A stretch of DNA of 64,000 nt from Anaeromicrobium sp. (GTDB lineage Bacteria; Bacillota; Clostridia; Peptostreptococcales; Thermotaleaceae): the NCBI RefSeq assembly GCF_025210435.1, contig NZ_JAOART010000023.1, positions 62,001 to 126,000 on the forward strand, in the 5' to 3' direction. Below, one piece after another: positions 14,589 through 23,054 of the stretch. Position 1 is the stretch's first letter. Each line of letters begins with the position of its first letter. The notes beneath the pieces were generated by a model. It did not search any database. It saw nothing but the letters and a program-made list of their open reading frames with translations, and was not told the DNA's origin. Position numbers and translations under genes: made by a program.

Positions 14589-15107
14589 ATGGCGAAAGTT
14601 AATATAGAAAGCATAATTAAAAGAACAGCACAAGAAACTGTTAAGGAGCTAGAGCGAAATAGATTAATTAAAAGTGATTCATTGACTTACTTTCAGAAAA
14701 CAGAGAAGTTATTATATAGTTATCCAGATTTATTACAAGCAATTAAACAAAAAGAAGAAGATATTAAGTATATAGAATCATATGGTGTAGGAGAAACATC
14801 AAAGTCAGTGGTATTATATACTACTGGCGGTGGAGGAAGTGAACAGGAAAAGTATGTAGAGATTATAGAAGGATATAAAGCTTCAAGAGAAAGAACTAAG
14901 AGGCTAACTGAGAAAATAGAAAGAGCCATAGATGAAATAAAAGAGGATAAATATTACTGTATCATCGAGAAAAAATATTTTACTAAACTTACAAGAGAGG
15001 AAATGGAAGAAGTTTTAAATATAAGTGAAAGTACCATAAGAAGGCATAGAAACAGACTTATAAACAGATTAAAGGTAATATTATTTGGAGCAGATGCATT
15101 AGAATAG
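14589..15107 (+). CDS. ArpU-type late transcription regulator
   Basis: The 172-aa protein has a helical N-terminal half and a C-terminal sigma-region-4-like helix-turn-helix (about 120-165: YYCIIEKKYFTKLTREEMEEVLNISESTIRRHRNRLINRLKVI). This layout is typical of ArpU/RinA-like activators that sit just before the terminase genes and switch on the late operon. The 220 bp after it hold TGACC repeats and an inverted repeat that may be its target. Confidence 0.7.
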   Translation: MAKVNIESIIKRTAQETVKELERNRLIKSDSLTYFQKTEKLLYSYPDLLQAIKQKEEDIKYIESYGVGETSKSVVLYTTGGGGSEQEKYVEIIEGYKASRERTKRLTEKIERAIDEIKEDKYYCIIEKKYFTKLTREEMEEVLNISESTIRRHRNRLINRLKVILFGADALE

Positions 15108-15327
15108 TGACCGTTTTGTGAATAATTATTGACCTTTTAGCCAAGGGGGTAACTGTAGTAATATGTTAGTAGAAGATTTTGTGGTTGTCCCCCTTGATGA
15201 CCAAAGATGCAGAGAGAAAACTTCTTACATAATTATAAAATGGCTATGGTACACCTGATCTAGTAGAGAGGCAGTCGAGAAATCGGCTGTCTTTTGTTAT
15301 GTACCGAGTAGGAAAGAAGGTGAGGTA
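15108..15327 (+). promoter_or_regulatory. control region between late regulator and packaging genes
   Basis: It contains two TGACC(G/T)TTTT direct repeats (about 15108 and 15131) and a long-range inverted repeat CAAGGGGG/CCCCCTTG (about 15141-15195). The terminator at 15270-15296 is itself framed by GGTACA/TGTACC. Regions like this after ArpU-type genes often carry the late promoter; no clear -35/-10 pair stands out. Confidence 0.4.
15270..15296 (+). terminator. intrinsic terminator
   Basis: GGCAGTCGA-GAAA-TCGGCTGTC stem (two G-U pairs) followed by TTTT. Confidence 0.65.
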
Positions 15328-15507
15328 ATGAAGATTAAGGAAGTGTTGAGTAAAGAGGTTAAAAAAGAACTATATGAAATAAGAGCCAGAGCACCAGTTC
15401 GGCAAACTGATAAAAAGAAGATAGAACTAGGGGATTCAGTGAAGAATTTAATGAAGCATAGGAGTTATAAAAGAGTACATGGTAGGATTCGACAAGTAAA
15501 TGATTAA
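15328..15507 (+). CDS. 59-aa basic phage protein
   Basis: AAGAAGGTGAGGTA precedes the ATG at 15328. The product is strongly basic (MKHRSYKRVHGRIRQVND) and could bind nucleic acid. Its N-terminal KKELYEIR resembles the end of the 65-aa gene at 10496. Unknown function. Confidence 0.55.
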   Translation: MKIKEVLSKEVKKELYEIRARAPVRQTDKKKIELGDSVKNLMKHRSYKRVHGRIRQVND

Positions 15508-15573
15508 TAGTTAATTGTATTTTTACTTTGCAGTCGGCCTTTTAGACTCAAAAGAATCAAAAAAGGCTGGCTG

Positions 15574-15654
15574 CTAATATGCTTTTATAGTGTTAAGATA
15601 TATCATAAACATAAGAACAGCCACGAATAATATAATTCGCAGTATTCTCTTCAT
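15574..15654 (-). CDS. 26-aa hydrophobic peptide (possible small toxin)
   Basis: On the minus strand a perfect AGGAGG site lies 6-7 nt before an ATG at 15654. The peptide MKRILRIILFVAVLMFMIYL plus six residues is a single membrane helix with a basic start, the form of type I toxins or small phage membrane peptides. It is antisense to its neighbours; a GCAG...CTGC inverted repeat overlaps its end (15536-15575). Confidence 0.45.
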   Translation of the reverse strand: MKRILRIILFVAVLMFMIYLNTIKAY

Positions 15655-15749
15655 TATTTTACCTCCTGTAAAAGAGATAATTTTATTATACCTTAATAGT
15701 ATAGCAAATTTAATTTGTAAAATATGGTAATTAATTATCGATTATCATA

Positions 15750-15799
15750 TGTCGAAACTTGCGAACGATTAATGTAGGATATTATCTTTTAATGTAGAA
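15750..15799 (+). promoter_or_regulatory. triple-box promoter/operator copy A
   Basis: TGTCGAA (15750), TGTAGGA (15773) and TGTAGAA (15793), within a block that starts ATGTCGAAACTTGCGA. The same three boxes with identical 23- and 20-bp spacing occur at 16072-16121. The first box matches the Spo0A box TGNCGAA; GAAAC plus TAGGAT 15-16 nt later also resembles an ECF-type promoter. Confidence 0.6.
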
Positions 15800-15830
15800 T
15801 GTATAAATTATAAAGTGAGGTGATATAAAA

Positions 15831-16016
15831 ATGATTAAAGTTAAAATCTTTAGCGAAACGGATGAAGATAATCTTCAATATAAAATCAATGAGTTTATTA
15901 AATATGAGAAGGCAGTTAAGGATATAAAATTTGATACTGCATTATCATACTCTGATAAGCAAGAACATTGTTTTAGAACATATAATGCAATGGTAATTTA
16001 TGAAGTATCAGAGTAA
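15831..16016 (+). CDS. Cse60-family small protein
   Basis: The 61-aa protein has the pattern of the sporulation protein Cse60 family (MIKVKIFSETDEDNLQYKINEF, DIKFDTALSY, then AMVIYE): an acidic alpha/beta fold in which the IKF strand is conserved. In Bacillus cse60 is transcribed in the mother cell during sporulation; its function is unknown. Here it follows the triple-box element at 15750, whose first box matches a Spo0A site, and ends in a terminator at 16039. GAGGTGATATAAAA is the ribosome site. Confidence 0.65.
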   Translation: MIKVKIFSETDEDNLQYKINEFIKYEKAVKDIKFDTALSYSDKQEHCFRTYNAMVIYEVSE

Positions 16017-16038
16017 AAAATATTATAAAATCAAAGGA

Positions 16039-16058
16039 AGAGCCAAAGGGCTCTTTTT
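16039..16058 (+). terminator. intrinsic terminator after the Cse60-like gene
   Basis: AGAGCC-AAAG-GGCTCT stem followed by TTTT. Confidence 0.8.
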
Positions 16059-16071
16059 CTATATTTTTAAA

Positions 16072-16121
16072 TGTCGAAACTTGCGATAAAAATATGTAGG
16101 ATTTTTTATTTTATTGTAGAA
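16072..16121 (+). promoter_or_regulatory. triple-box promoter/operator copy B
   Basis: TGTCGAA (16072), TGTAGGA (16095) and TGTAGAA (16115), with the leading ATGTCGAAACTTGCGA identical to copy A. It lies directly before the gene at 16153, so both small genes are probably co-regulated. Confidence 0.6.
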
Positions 16122-16152
16122 ATTATTTAGATATAGAAAGGGGAGGATAGAA

Positions 16153-16626
16153 TTGCTATTTGAATACAAGGGCTTTCACAATTGTGATAGTGTATGTGAT
16201 ATCGAAATATATAACAATATTGTGCTGTGTACAGAGTTAAAAGAGAATGTGGGCACTAGTATAACTAATATGGCTGAAAAGGTGGCCACGCTTGCATGTG
16301 AGAAGTTTAATATACCGCAGGATAAATTAATTTGGATAGAGCATTATCCTAAAGGGCGTGTATCGGGTGAAACTTTCAGTATTGTAAGTTTTGATATTTG
16401 TGGTAAAAGATTTACATCACCAAGTTGGAAAACAGTTAAGAAGAAAGATGTTGAAGAAATGATAGGTAGGAAGTTTACTTATGATTTAAAAATGGATAAA
16501 GATGAGGCAATGTTTTTAAAGAAAGCACTATTAAAACTTTATACAGATGAAAGCTTTATAAAAGATAATCAAAAAATGCTTGAAGCAGTGATTGACAAGG
16601 TATCTGAAATAGCGGAAATATATTAA
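16153..16626 (+). CDS. 157-aa phage protein under triple-box control
   Basis: TTG start at 16153 with GGGGAGG upstream. The protein looks like an alpha/beta fold (IVLCTELKENVGTSITNMAE, LIWIEHYPKGR) with a helical C-terminus. I do not recognise it. Its shared promoter element with the Cse60-like gene suggests a lysogenic or sporulation-linked function rather than a structural one. Confidence 0.6.
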   Translation: MLFEYKGFHNCDSVCDIEIYNNIVLCTELKENVGTSITNMAEKVATLACEKFNIPQDKLIWIEHYPKGRVSGETFSIVSFDICGKRFTSPSWKTVKKKDVEEMIGRKFTYDLKMDKDEAMFLKKALLKLYTDESFIKDNQKMLEAVIDKVSEIAEIY

Positions 16627-16703
16627 ATGCGTAATATGCAGCCAAGGTTGAAATAGTTTTTTATGAAAATATGTAAATAGATGATTTCGATAGGGGGATA
16701 AAT

Positions 16704-16880
16704 ATGGATGAAAGAGTAATAGAATTATTAGAGAAAGTAGTAGAAGAACTTCAATATTTATCTAGTAGAATTGATAATATTGAACATAATACTACACATA
16801 CAGAAAGAAATACACAGTATAATAAAAAATATCTTAAAGATATATTTGATGGTGTAGATAGCATAAGAAGAAAATTATAG
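16704..16880 (+). CDS. 58-aa coiled-coil small protein
   Basis: AGGGGGATAAAT precedes the ATG at 16704. The product (MDERVIELLEKVVEELQYLS...) has leucine/valine heptads over its first 30 residues. It ends in a terminator. Unknown function. Confidence 0.6.
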   Translation: MDERVIELLEKVVEELQYLSSRIDNIEHNTTHTERNTQYNKKYLKDIFDGVDSIRRKL

Positions 16881-16899
16881 AGCCAAGTGGCTCTTTTTT
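16879..16899 (+). terminator. intrinsic terminator before the packaging operon
   Basis: AGAGCC-AAGT-GGCTCT stem followed by TTTTTT, similar to the terminator at 16039. Confidence 0.8.
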
Positions 16900-16938
16900 C
16901 ATACCCAAAAACAACACGAATAATAGAGGTGGTGGTGA

Positions 16939-17700
16939 ATGGCTAGAGCTAGGAGTCCGAATAGAGATAAAGCAAAAGCTATTTATATAGAATCTAATGG
17001 AGAAAAGAAATTAAAAGACATTGCAGAAGAGTTAGCACTAAAAGATTCTCAAATTCGAAAGTGGAAAAGCCAGGATAAATGGGATCAAGAATTAAAAGGA
17101 GCGTTACCAAAAACAAAAGGTAACGTTACTAATAAAAAGAAACGTAACAAAGGTGGCCAACCAGGTAATAAAAATGCCTTAAATAATGACGGTGGGGCTC
17201 CTCTCGGTAATCTTAATGCTATAAAGCATGGAGCATATCAGTCACTATATACTAATATGCTTAGTCCAGAAGAAAAAGCTTTATATGAACAAACCACAGC
17301 AGTAGTTAATATAGATGATGAAATAAGACTTATAAGACTAAAGATTGCTAGGTTACTTAATAGAGATAAAACATTCTTTTATAATATGTTTGGGAAAAAG
17401 CTATATAAGGATATAACTGAGGAAGATAGAGAAAATGGAATTTTACTATGTATGGATCAATTAAGAAAGTTAATAGAAACCAAAGCCGCTATTATAGGAG
17501 ATACTGAGAAGTTACAAATGGAAAAAGAAAAGTTTGAGTTTAATAAATATAAGATAGATATTGAATTGCAACTTAAGAAGGAAAAGCTTGAACTAGAAAA
17601 ATCTAAAGTAATGGGTAATGAAGGTGAGATTGGTGATGATGGATTTATTGAAGCATTAGAAGGAAAAGTAGATGAGGTGTGGACAGATGGCGAAGAATAA
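16939..17700 (+). CDS. terminase small subunit
   Basis: The 253-aa protein has the N-terminal HTH of phage small terminases (RSPNRDKAKAIYIESNGEKK, LKDIAEELALKDSQIRKWKSQDKWD). A glycine/asparagine-rich linker (GGQPGNKNALNNDGGAPLGNLNAIKHGAY) typical of the YqaS/PBSX-type subunit follows, then a long helical C-terminus with coiled coil. It recognises the packaging site and regulates the large subunit. Its end overlaps the large subunit gene by 14 bp. Confidence 0.85.
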   Translation: MARARSPNRDKAKAIYIESNGEKKLKDIAEELALKDSQIRKWKSQDKWDQELKGALPKTKGNVTNKKKRNKGGQPGNKNALNNDGGAPLGNLNAIKHGAYQSLYTNMLSPEEKALYEQTTAVVNIDDEIRLIRLKIARLLNRDKTFFYNMFGKKLYKDITEEDRENGILLCMDQLRKLIETKAAIIGDTEKLQMEKEKFEFNKYKIDIELQLKKEKLELEKSKVMGNEGEIGDDGFIEALEGKVDEVWTDGEE

Positions 17701-19051
17701 AATCATACCCTTTAAATTTAAACCTTTCTCAAATAAACAATTAAAAGTATTAACTTGGTGGATGCCTAATTCACCAGTGAAAGATAAAGACATATTAATC
17801 TGTGATGGATCTGTTAGAAGTGGAAAGACAGTGGTTATGTCTTTGAGTTTTGTCATGTGGGCAAACTCAAGTTTTGAGGATGAAAATTTTGCCTTATGTG
17901 GTAAAACAATTGGTTCATTAAGACGTAATGTAATAAAGCCATTAAAAAAGATGCTTAAAAGCAGAGGATACAAGTGTAAAGAACATAGAGCAGATAACTA
18001 TATTACAATAAGTAAATATGACAAAAGAAAAGGAAGAGTCGTGAATAACGACTTTTATTTATTTGGTGGGAAAGATGAAAGCTCACAGGACCTTATTCAA
18101 GGGATTACTTTAGCAGGAATATTATTTGATGAAGTTGCTTTAATGCCACAAAGCTTTGTGAATCAGGCTACTGCTAGATGTTCTATTGATGGGGCAAAAA
18201 TGTGGTTTAACTGCAATCCAGCAGGACCATATCATTGGTTTAAGCTTGAATATCTGGATAAGCTAGAAGATAAAAATGCATTACATCTTCACTTCACAAT
18301 GAAGGACAATTTAAGTTTATCTGAGAAAGTTAAAGAAAGGTATTCAAGAATGTACTCTGGAGTATTTTTCAAAAGATATATCCTGGGTCTTTGGGTGCTT
18401 GCAGAAGGAATCATATATGATATGTTTGATGAAGCAGTACACAAAGCTAAAACAATCCTAAGAAAATATGAGAAATATTATATTTCTATTGACTATGGTA
18501 CTCAGAATGCATGTGTTTTTCTTCTCTGGGGATTATATAAAGACAAATGGTATATTGTTAAAGAATATTACTATAGTGGTAGAGAAGAAGGGAAGCAGAA
18601 GGCAGATGTTGATTACTCTAGGGATTTAAAGGAATTTACAGAGGATATTTCTTATTCAGGAATAATAGTGGATCCATCTGCAGCAAGTTTTATTGCTCAA
18701 CTTAAAAAGGATGGATTTAAGAATATTATTAAAGCTAAAAACAATGTGGAAGATGGTATAAGAAATACCGGAACAGCATTAGCTAATCAAATGTTTTTTA
18801 TAAATGATTGTTGTATAAATACATTGAGAGAGATAAGTGGATACATATGGAATCCTAAGGCACTTGAAAAAGGTAAAGAAGAACCACTAAAGGAAAAAGA
18901 TCACTGTATGGATGCTATGAGATATTTTGTTGAAAAAGTATTAGCTGGAATTATTAAAGCTTTATATGACGATAAGGTTTACAACAAAGGTATGGGTCTT
19001 AAAAATAATATGCATAAACAATATCGTAAGAAGGGAGGTAGCGTATTCTAG
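17687..19051 (+). CDS. terminase large subunit (PBSX type)
   Basis: The 454-aa protein has an N-terminal ATPase with Walker A GSVRSGKT (residues 41-48) and Walker B ILFDE (about 145-149). A C-terminal RNase H-like nuclease begins at YISIDYG (about 265), with further acidic residues in IIVDPSA and KDHCMDAMRYF. It cuts concatemers and pumps DNA into proheads. The ATG at 17687 lies 7 nt after GAGGTG and is preferred to the in-frame ATG at 17672. The PBSX-type family suits either headful or cohesive-end packaging; no cos site is identified. Confidence 0.9.
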   Translation: MAKNKIIPFKFKPFSNKQLKVLTWWMPNSPVKDKDILICDGSVRSGKTVVMSLSFVMWANSSFEDENFALCGKTIGSLRRNVIKPLKKMLKSRGYKCKEHRADNYITISKYDKRKGRVVNNDFYLFGGKDESSQDLIQGITLAGILFDEVALMPQSFVNQATARCSIDGAKMWFNCNPAGPYHWFKLEYLDKLEDKNALHLHFTMKDNLSLSEKVKERYSRMYSGVFFKRYILGLWVLAEGIIYDMFDEAVHKAKTILRKYEKYYISIDYGTQNACVFLLWGLYKDKWYIVKEYYYSGREEGKQKADVDYSRDLKEFTEDISYSGIIVDPSAASFIAQLKKDGFKNIIKAKNNVEDGIRNTGTALANQMFFINDCCINTLREISGYIWNPKALEKGKEEPLKEKDHCMDAMRYFVEKVLAGIIKALYDDKVYNKGMGLKNNMHKQYRKKGGSVF

Positions 19052-20523
19052 TGGCCAGTATAAAAGAACAGTTACTTAAATTAAGTAAGGCAGAGAAAAA
19101 GGAAAGAAAGCAGGCTAGAAAAGATTATTTTTATTTTCTTGGGAAATGTAAAGATGAAGAAGTAGCAAAGTCTAATCTGGACTTACTAGGTCAAAGCTGG
19201 ATTGTGACAGATGATTTAGACTATGTTCCAACACAGGATATTAGGAATAAGATTAAACCACTCCTAAAAAAACAGGCAAGGTTCATGTTTGGTAGAGCTC
19301 CAACAATACTATTTAAACCTTATGATCCAAAGGATAAAGAAAAATGTGAAGAGCTTAGACAATTTATTGATGATATATTAGAAAGCAATGGCTTTTGGAG
19401 TGATACTCTAAAGGCTTTTTTAATGTGTACAGTTAAAAAGAGAGTAATGCTTAGGCTTGAAGCTAATCCAGAGCAATCAATAAACCTTATTTATCACAAT
19501 ATAGAAGGCTTTAACTATAAAAAAGAAGGTAAACATTTAAAAAGCATTACACTAGTTGTCCAGGATAAAGACACCATAGATAAAGAGAAGAATGAGAAAA
19601 TATACTATAGATACATGTATTACATGGAAGGAGAAACCTGTAAGCTTAAAATTGAAACCTATAAAGGTGGTTTTAATGTAGATAAACCATTTAAAACAGA
19701 AATAAAGGATACAAAGTTAAGTAGGATACCAGCATGGGTAATAATTAACGGTGGCCTTCTGGGAGATGAATTTGGAGAAAGTGATTTAGATGATTTGAAA
19801 GATGCTCAAAATCAGTATAATAGAAGAGTTTCTGACTTTGCCGATGCACTTAGATTTCAAATGTTTGGTCAGACTGTAATAATAGATGCAGAAGAAGATA
19901 GCGTAAATAGACTAAATATAGCTCCTAATGCTATAGCACCTTTAAGGTCTATAGATGAGCGTAAGGCCGATATGAAAAAGGTTGAAAGTACATTTAGCTC
20001 AGCAGAACCAGTTGAAATGTATTTGAAACGTGCTGAACATGATATGTACCAGGCATTAGATATGCCAGAAGATGAACAGCTTAAAGAGATACCAAGTGCT
20101 AAGGCTATGAAGTATATGTACAATGATTTAATTGCACGATGTGAAGAAAAGTGGAATGATTGGGCAACTCCAATTAAAGAACTTATAAGATTAATAATTG
20201 AGTGCTGTAGTAAATTCGGTTGTTATTCCGATTGGAATGAGGAGTGGGGAAAACTCAAATTTAAGATAGTAATTAATTATAATTATCCTATTCCAGAAGA
20301 TACAGAGGACAAGAAGCGCCTTGCACTTGAAGAAGTTAATTCCAATGTTAGAAGCCATAGAAGTTACATAAAGGATTATTCAGATGAAGAAGATGCAGAA
20401 GGAGCCATGAAAGAAATAGCTGAGGATATTAAAACAATCATTGAAGCTGAACAGGATCAATTTCAAAAAGCTATAGATAGTGAACTGAATAATTTAAATA
20501 AAAATACTGGTGATGGTTCATAA
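19051..20523 (+). CDS. portal protein (SPP1 Gp6-like)
   Basis: The 490-aa protein matches the SPP1 Gp6-like portal family: an N-terminal FMFGRAPTILFKPYDP wing region, the central GEFGESDLDDLKDAQNQYNRRVSD-like crown/stem segment and a C-terminal helical clip with an acidic tail. It forms the dodecameric DNA gate at one capsid vertex and the docking site for terminase. The GTG start overlaps the last base of the large terminase stop; GGGAGG is the ribosome site. Confidence 0.85.
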   Translation: MASIKEQLLKLSKAEKKERKQARKDYFYFLGKCKDEEVAKSNLDLLGQSWIVTDDLDYVPTQDIRNKIKPLLKKQARFMFGRAPTILFKPYDPKDKEKCEELRQFIDDILESNGFWSDTLKAFLMCTVKKRVMLRLEANPEQSINLIYHNIEGFNYKKEGKHLKSITLVVQDKDTIDKEKNEKIYYRYMYYMEGETCKLKIETYKGGFNVDKPFKTEIKDTKLSRIPAWVIINGGLLGDEFGESDLDDLKDAQNQYNRRVSDFADALRFQMFGQTVIIDAEEDSVNRLNIAPNAIAPLRSIDERKADMKKVESTFSSAEPVEMYLKRAEHDMYQALDMPEDEQLKEIPSAKAMKYMYNDLIARCEEKWNDWATPIKELIRLIIECCSKFGCYSDWNEEWGKLKFKIVINYNYPIPEDTEDKKRLALEEVNSNVRSHRSYIKDYSDEEDAEGAMKEIAEDIKTIIEAEQDQFQKAIDSELNNLNKNTGDGS

Positions 20524-22166
20524 TGAGTGAATATCGAAAAAGGGTTTTAGAAGCTAGAACAAAATTTTTAGAGCTTAATAAGAAACAAGAAAAAGAACTT
20601 TTTCAGATATATAAAGATTTAGCTAATCAATTATCAAATGAAATTATTTCATGTAGAACTACTTCAGGTGGGAAATATTTGAAAGAACTGAATCAGATAG
20701 TACAGACTTATATGAATGATTTAAACATTAAATTAAGTAGTACTATAAAAAGTAATATTGAAGCTAGCTCTCAGATAGCAAGTTCAGCAGAATTAGCGTA
20801 TTATGAAGCTATAACTGATGATATAAAACTCAAGTCTATGTTTAATAAGACAGTACTAAAATCATCATCTGACTCTGTTAAAAAGCTGATACAAGGAAAT
20901 TATTATGCGGATGGTAAAACCTTAGATAAAAGACTCTGGAACATAACCAAAAGCAATGCAAAGGATATAGATAGGTTTATAAAGATTAATGTAACTAGAG
21001 GTGCTAATTCTAAAAAGTTAGCAGAACAACTAGAGAAATATATTAATCCAGCCAAAAGAATAGAGGCTAAGACTTTAGAAGCTGGTATGAATAAATCCAT
21101 TGCGTATCAAGCACAACGTTTAGCTAGAACATCAATAACTCATAGTTTTGGAGAAACTACTATAGAAAATGCAAAAAATAATCCATTTAATAAAGGTATT
21201 AAGTGGAATTTGAGTGCTAGTCATAGTGCTAGAATGCATGGTAGAAAAGATGAATGTGATGATTATGCTGGAAGGATATTTAAGCCAAATGAAGTTCCTA
21301 TGCAACATCCAAACTGTTTATGTTATTTTACAGAAGAAAATGAGGAAATAGATAAGGCTATTGAAGAACTTAAAGCATGGAGCAATGGAAAAACTAATTC
21401 TAAGCTAGATAACTGGTATGAAAACAATAAAGAATTAAATATTATTGAATATCCTAATAAACCTAAACCGGTGCAATGGAAAGACTTTAAAGGAAGTAAT
21501 ACCAAATTTAAGAATAAGCAGGCAATAAAGAAACATATGTTAGAAAATTATAATATAAAGTTTTCTGATAGTACTAAATATCCTATAGATAAAGATATAT
21601 TACAGGATTCAGTTAATTGGTTAGATAAATTTCATAGCTATTTTAAAGGGTTTAAAACAATAGATCCTGTCAAATTACCAGCAATAAAAGTTAAGGCAAG
21701 AATGAATGCAGTAGGCTATTACAAATATTATATTAATAAACCTCAAGTAGTAGAATTGGCCTTAAATGGTGCATATTTTACAGATAAAGGGTATAATATT
21801 AGTTATATAGAAGAATGTATTAAGAGTAGGTGGACAGTGGCTAATGCTAAACCGTACAAAACATTTGTACATGAATACGGCCATCATGTTGCTAATTCTT
21901 TGAAGTGGCTTGATAAGAAAGAAGGTATATCTAGTACTAATTGGTGTAAAGAGTTTATTAGTCATACTATTAAAGAATATAATAAAAAATATAATGAAAA
22001 TATTAGCTTTAAAGACATAGCACAACTGGTAAGTAGATATGGAGGAACTAAGCCAGAAGAAGCTTTTGCAGAAACATTTGCAGAATACTTCGGTGGGGAA
22101 AATCCAAGAAAGTTTGCTAAAGTTTTTGGAGGAGAAGTAGAAAAGAGATTAAAAGAATATATATAA
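20523..22166 (+). CDS. minor head protein (SPP1 Gp7/Mu F-like) with C-terminal zincin-like domain
   Basis: Residues about 1-280 match the phage head morphogenesis domain, including the conserved ARTSITHSFGET and the cysteine-containing HGRKDECDDYAG...QHPNCLCYFT end. Fused to it is an extra ~260-residue domain holding HEYGHH at 450-455, an HExxH zinc-protease motif, and EEAFAETFAEYFGG about 60 residues later that could supply the third zinc ligand. Standard members end soon after the head domain, so the fusion is unusual. The zincin could act inside the capsid, on ejected host targets, or be structural; catalysis is not proven. Confidence 0.75.
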   Translation: MSEYRKRVLEARTKFLELNKKQEKELFQIYKDLANQLSNEIISCRTTSGGKYLKELNQIVQTYMNDLNIKLSSTIKSNIEASSQIASSAELAYYEAITDDIKLKSMFNKTVLKSSSDSVKKLIQGNYYADGKTLDKRLWNITKSNAKDIDRFIKINVTRGANSKKLAEQLEKYINPAKRIEAKTLEAGMNKSIAYQAQRLARTSITHSFGETTIENAKNNPFNKGIKWNLSASHSARMHGRKDECDDYAGRIFKPNEVPMQHPNCLCYFTEENEEIDKAIEELKAWSNGKTNSKLDNWYENNKELNIIEYPNKPKPVQWKDFKGSNTKFKNKQAIKKHMLENYNIKFSDSTKYPIDKDILQDSVNWLDKFHSYFKGFKTIDPVKLPAIKVKARMNAVGYYKYYINKPQVVELALNGAYFTDKGYNISYIEECIKSRWTVANAKPYKTFVHEYGHHVANSLKWLDKKEGISSTNWCKEFISHTIKEYNKKYNENISFKDIAQLVSRYGGTKPEEAFAETFAEYFGGENPRKFAKVFGGEVEKRLKEYI

Positions 22167-22184
22167 ACAAAAGGGTGATGTATA

Positions 22185-22334
22185 ATGGAACAACTTGAAC
22201 CAAAATTTTTAAAAGAAGGTTATGGATATTATACAGATGATGGATTGCAAATTAGAAATGATGCACCACAGTGGGCAAAAGAAGAATACGGAGAGTTTAT
22301 GAAACAACTGAATATAAACGAAATTAGTGAATAA
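22185..22334 (+). CDS. 49-aa acidic small protein
   Basis: GGGTGATGTATA precedes an ATG at 22185. The product (MEQLEPKFLKEGYGYYTDDG) is acidic with aromatic residues; it resembles small proteins placed before scaffold genes in other clostridial phages. It is followed by a terminator-like hairpin. Unknown function. Confidence 0.55.
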   Translation: MEQLEPKFLKEGYGYYTDDGLQIRNDAPQWAKEEYGEFMKQLNINEISE

Positions 22335-22336
22335 AG

Positions 22337-22367
22337 GCATTTACTGTTAAAAGTAGGTGCTTTTTTT
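22337..22367 (+). terminator. terminator or attenuator before the scaffold gene
   Basis: GCATTTACT pairs with AGTAGGTGC (two G-U pairs) and is followed by seven T residues. Lying inside the structural operon, it may set the ratio between packaging and capsid genes. Confidence 0.6.
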
Positions 22368-22396
22368 AATGGAAAAAATTAAGGAGGCACAAAACA

Positions 22397-23038
22397 ATGG
22401 GATTATTAGAATATCTTAAAAAAATTTTAGGAGATGAGGAAGGTCAAAAGGCCTTTGAAAAAATCAAAGCAGATAATGAAAATGTGCTTTTAGTTGACTC
22501 GAAGGAGGAATCCAAGTATGTAGAAAAATCTAAATTGAATGATGCTAATTCTACTATAAGAGATTACAAGAAGCAATTAAAGGATAGAGATAAGCAACTT
22601 GAAGATTTAAAGGGAAAAGCAGAGGGCAATGAAGATCTTACAAAAGAAATTGAAAAACTCAAAGGTGAAAATAAAAAAGTTACTGAAGATTATGAAGCTA
22701 AGTTAAAAGAAAAAGATTTTAATTATGCTTTAGATAGAGCTTTAACTGATGCTAAGGTGAAGAACCCTAAGGCAGTTAAAGCTCTTTTAAATTTAGAAAA
22801 TATTAAGCTTGATGGAAATGACTTAATAGGGTTAAAAGAGCAGATGGAAAAAGTAAAAGAGTCTGATTCTTACTTGTTTGAAGAGAGACAGGAAGGAGGA
22901 ACCGGGACCATAGGGAGCAATATATCTTCATCTACTAATACAAATGATAAAGAACCAAAAAGTTTGGGCGAAAAATTAGCAGCAGAAAAGGCTGAAGCTA
23001 CTAAAGCAAGTGAAACATTAAATAGTTTTTTTAAATAA
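22397..23038 (+). CDS. scaffolding protein (Gp20 family)
   Basis: The 213-aa protein is mostly a charged coiled coil (about 45-120, DYKKQLKDRDKQLEDLKGK) flanked by an N-terminal GLLEYLKKILGDEEGQKAFE segment and a C-terminal helix ending TLNSFFK. This is the minor structural GP20/scaffold family that guides capsid assembly and then leaves. It lies directly before the decoration and major capsid genes. Confidence 0.85.
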   Translation: MGLLEYLKKILGDEEGQKAFEKIKADNENVLLVDSKEESKYVEKSKLNDANSTIRDYKKQLKDRDKQLEDLKGKAEGNEDLTKEIEKLKGENKKVTEDYEAKLKEKDFNYALDRALTDAKVKNPKAVKALLNLENIKLDGNDLIGLKEQMEKVKESDSYLFEERQEGGTGTIGSNISSSTNTNDKEPKSLGEKLAAEKAEATKASETLNSFFK

Positions 23039-23054
23039 GAAGGAGGTATAAAAG

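Noticed and set aside
15108-15327. cos site near the terminase genes
   Set aside because: The inverted repeats here are explained by a terminator and a regulatory stem; no direct evidence for cohesive ends.
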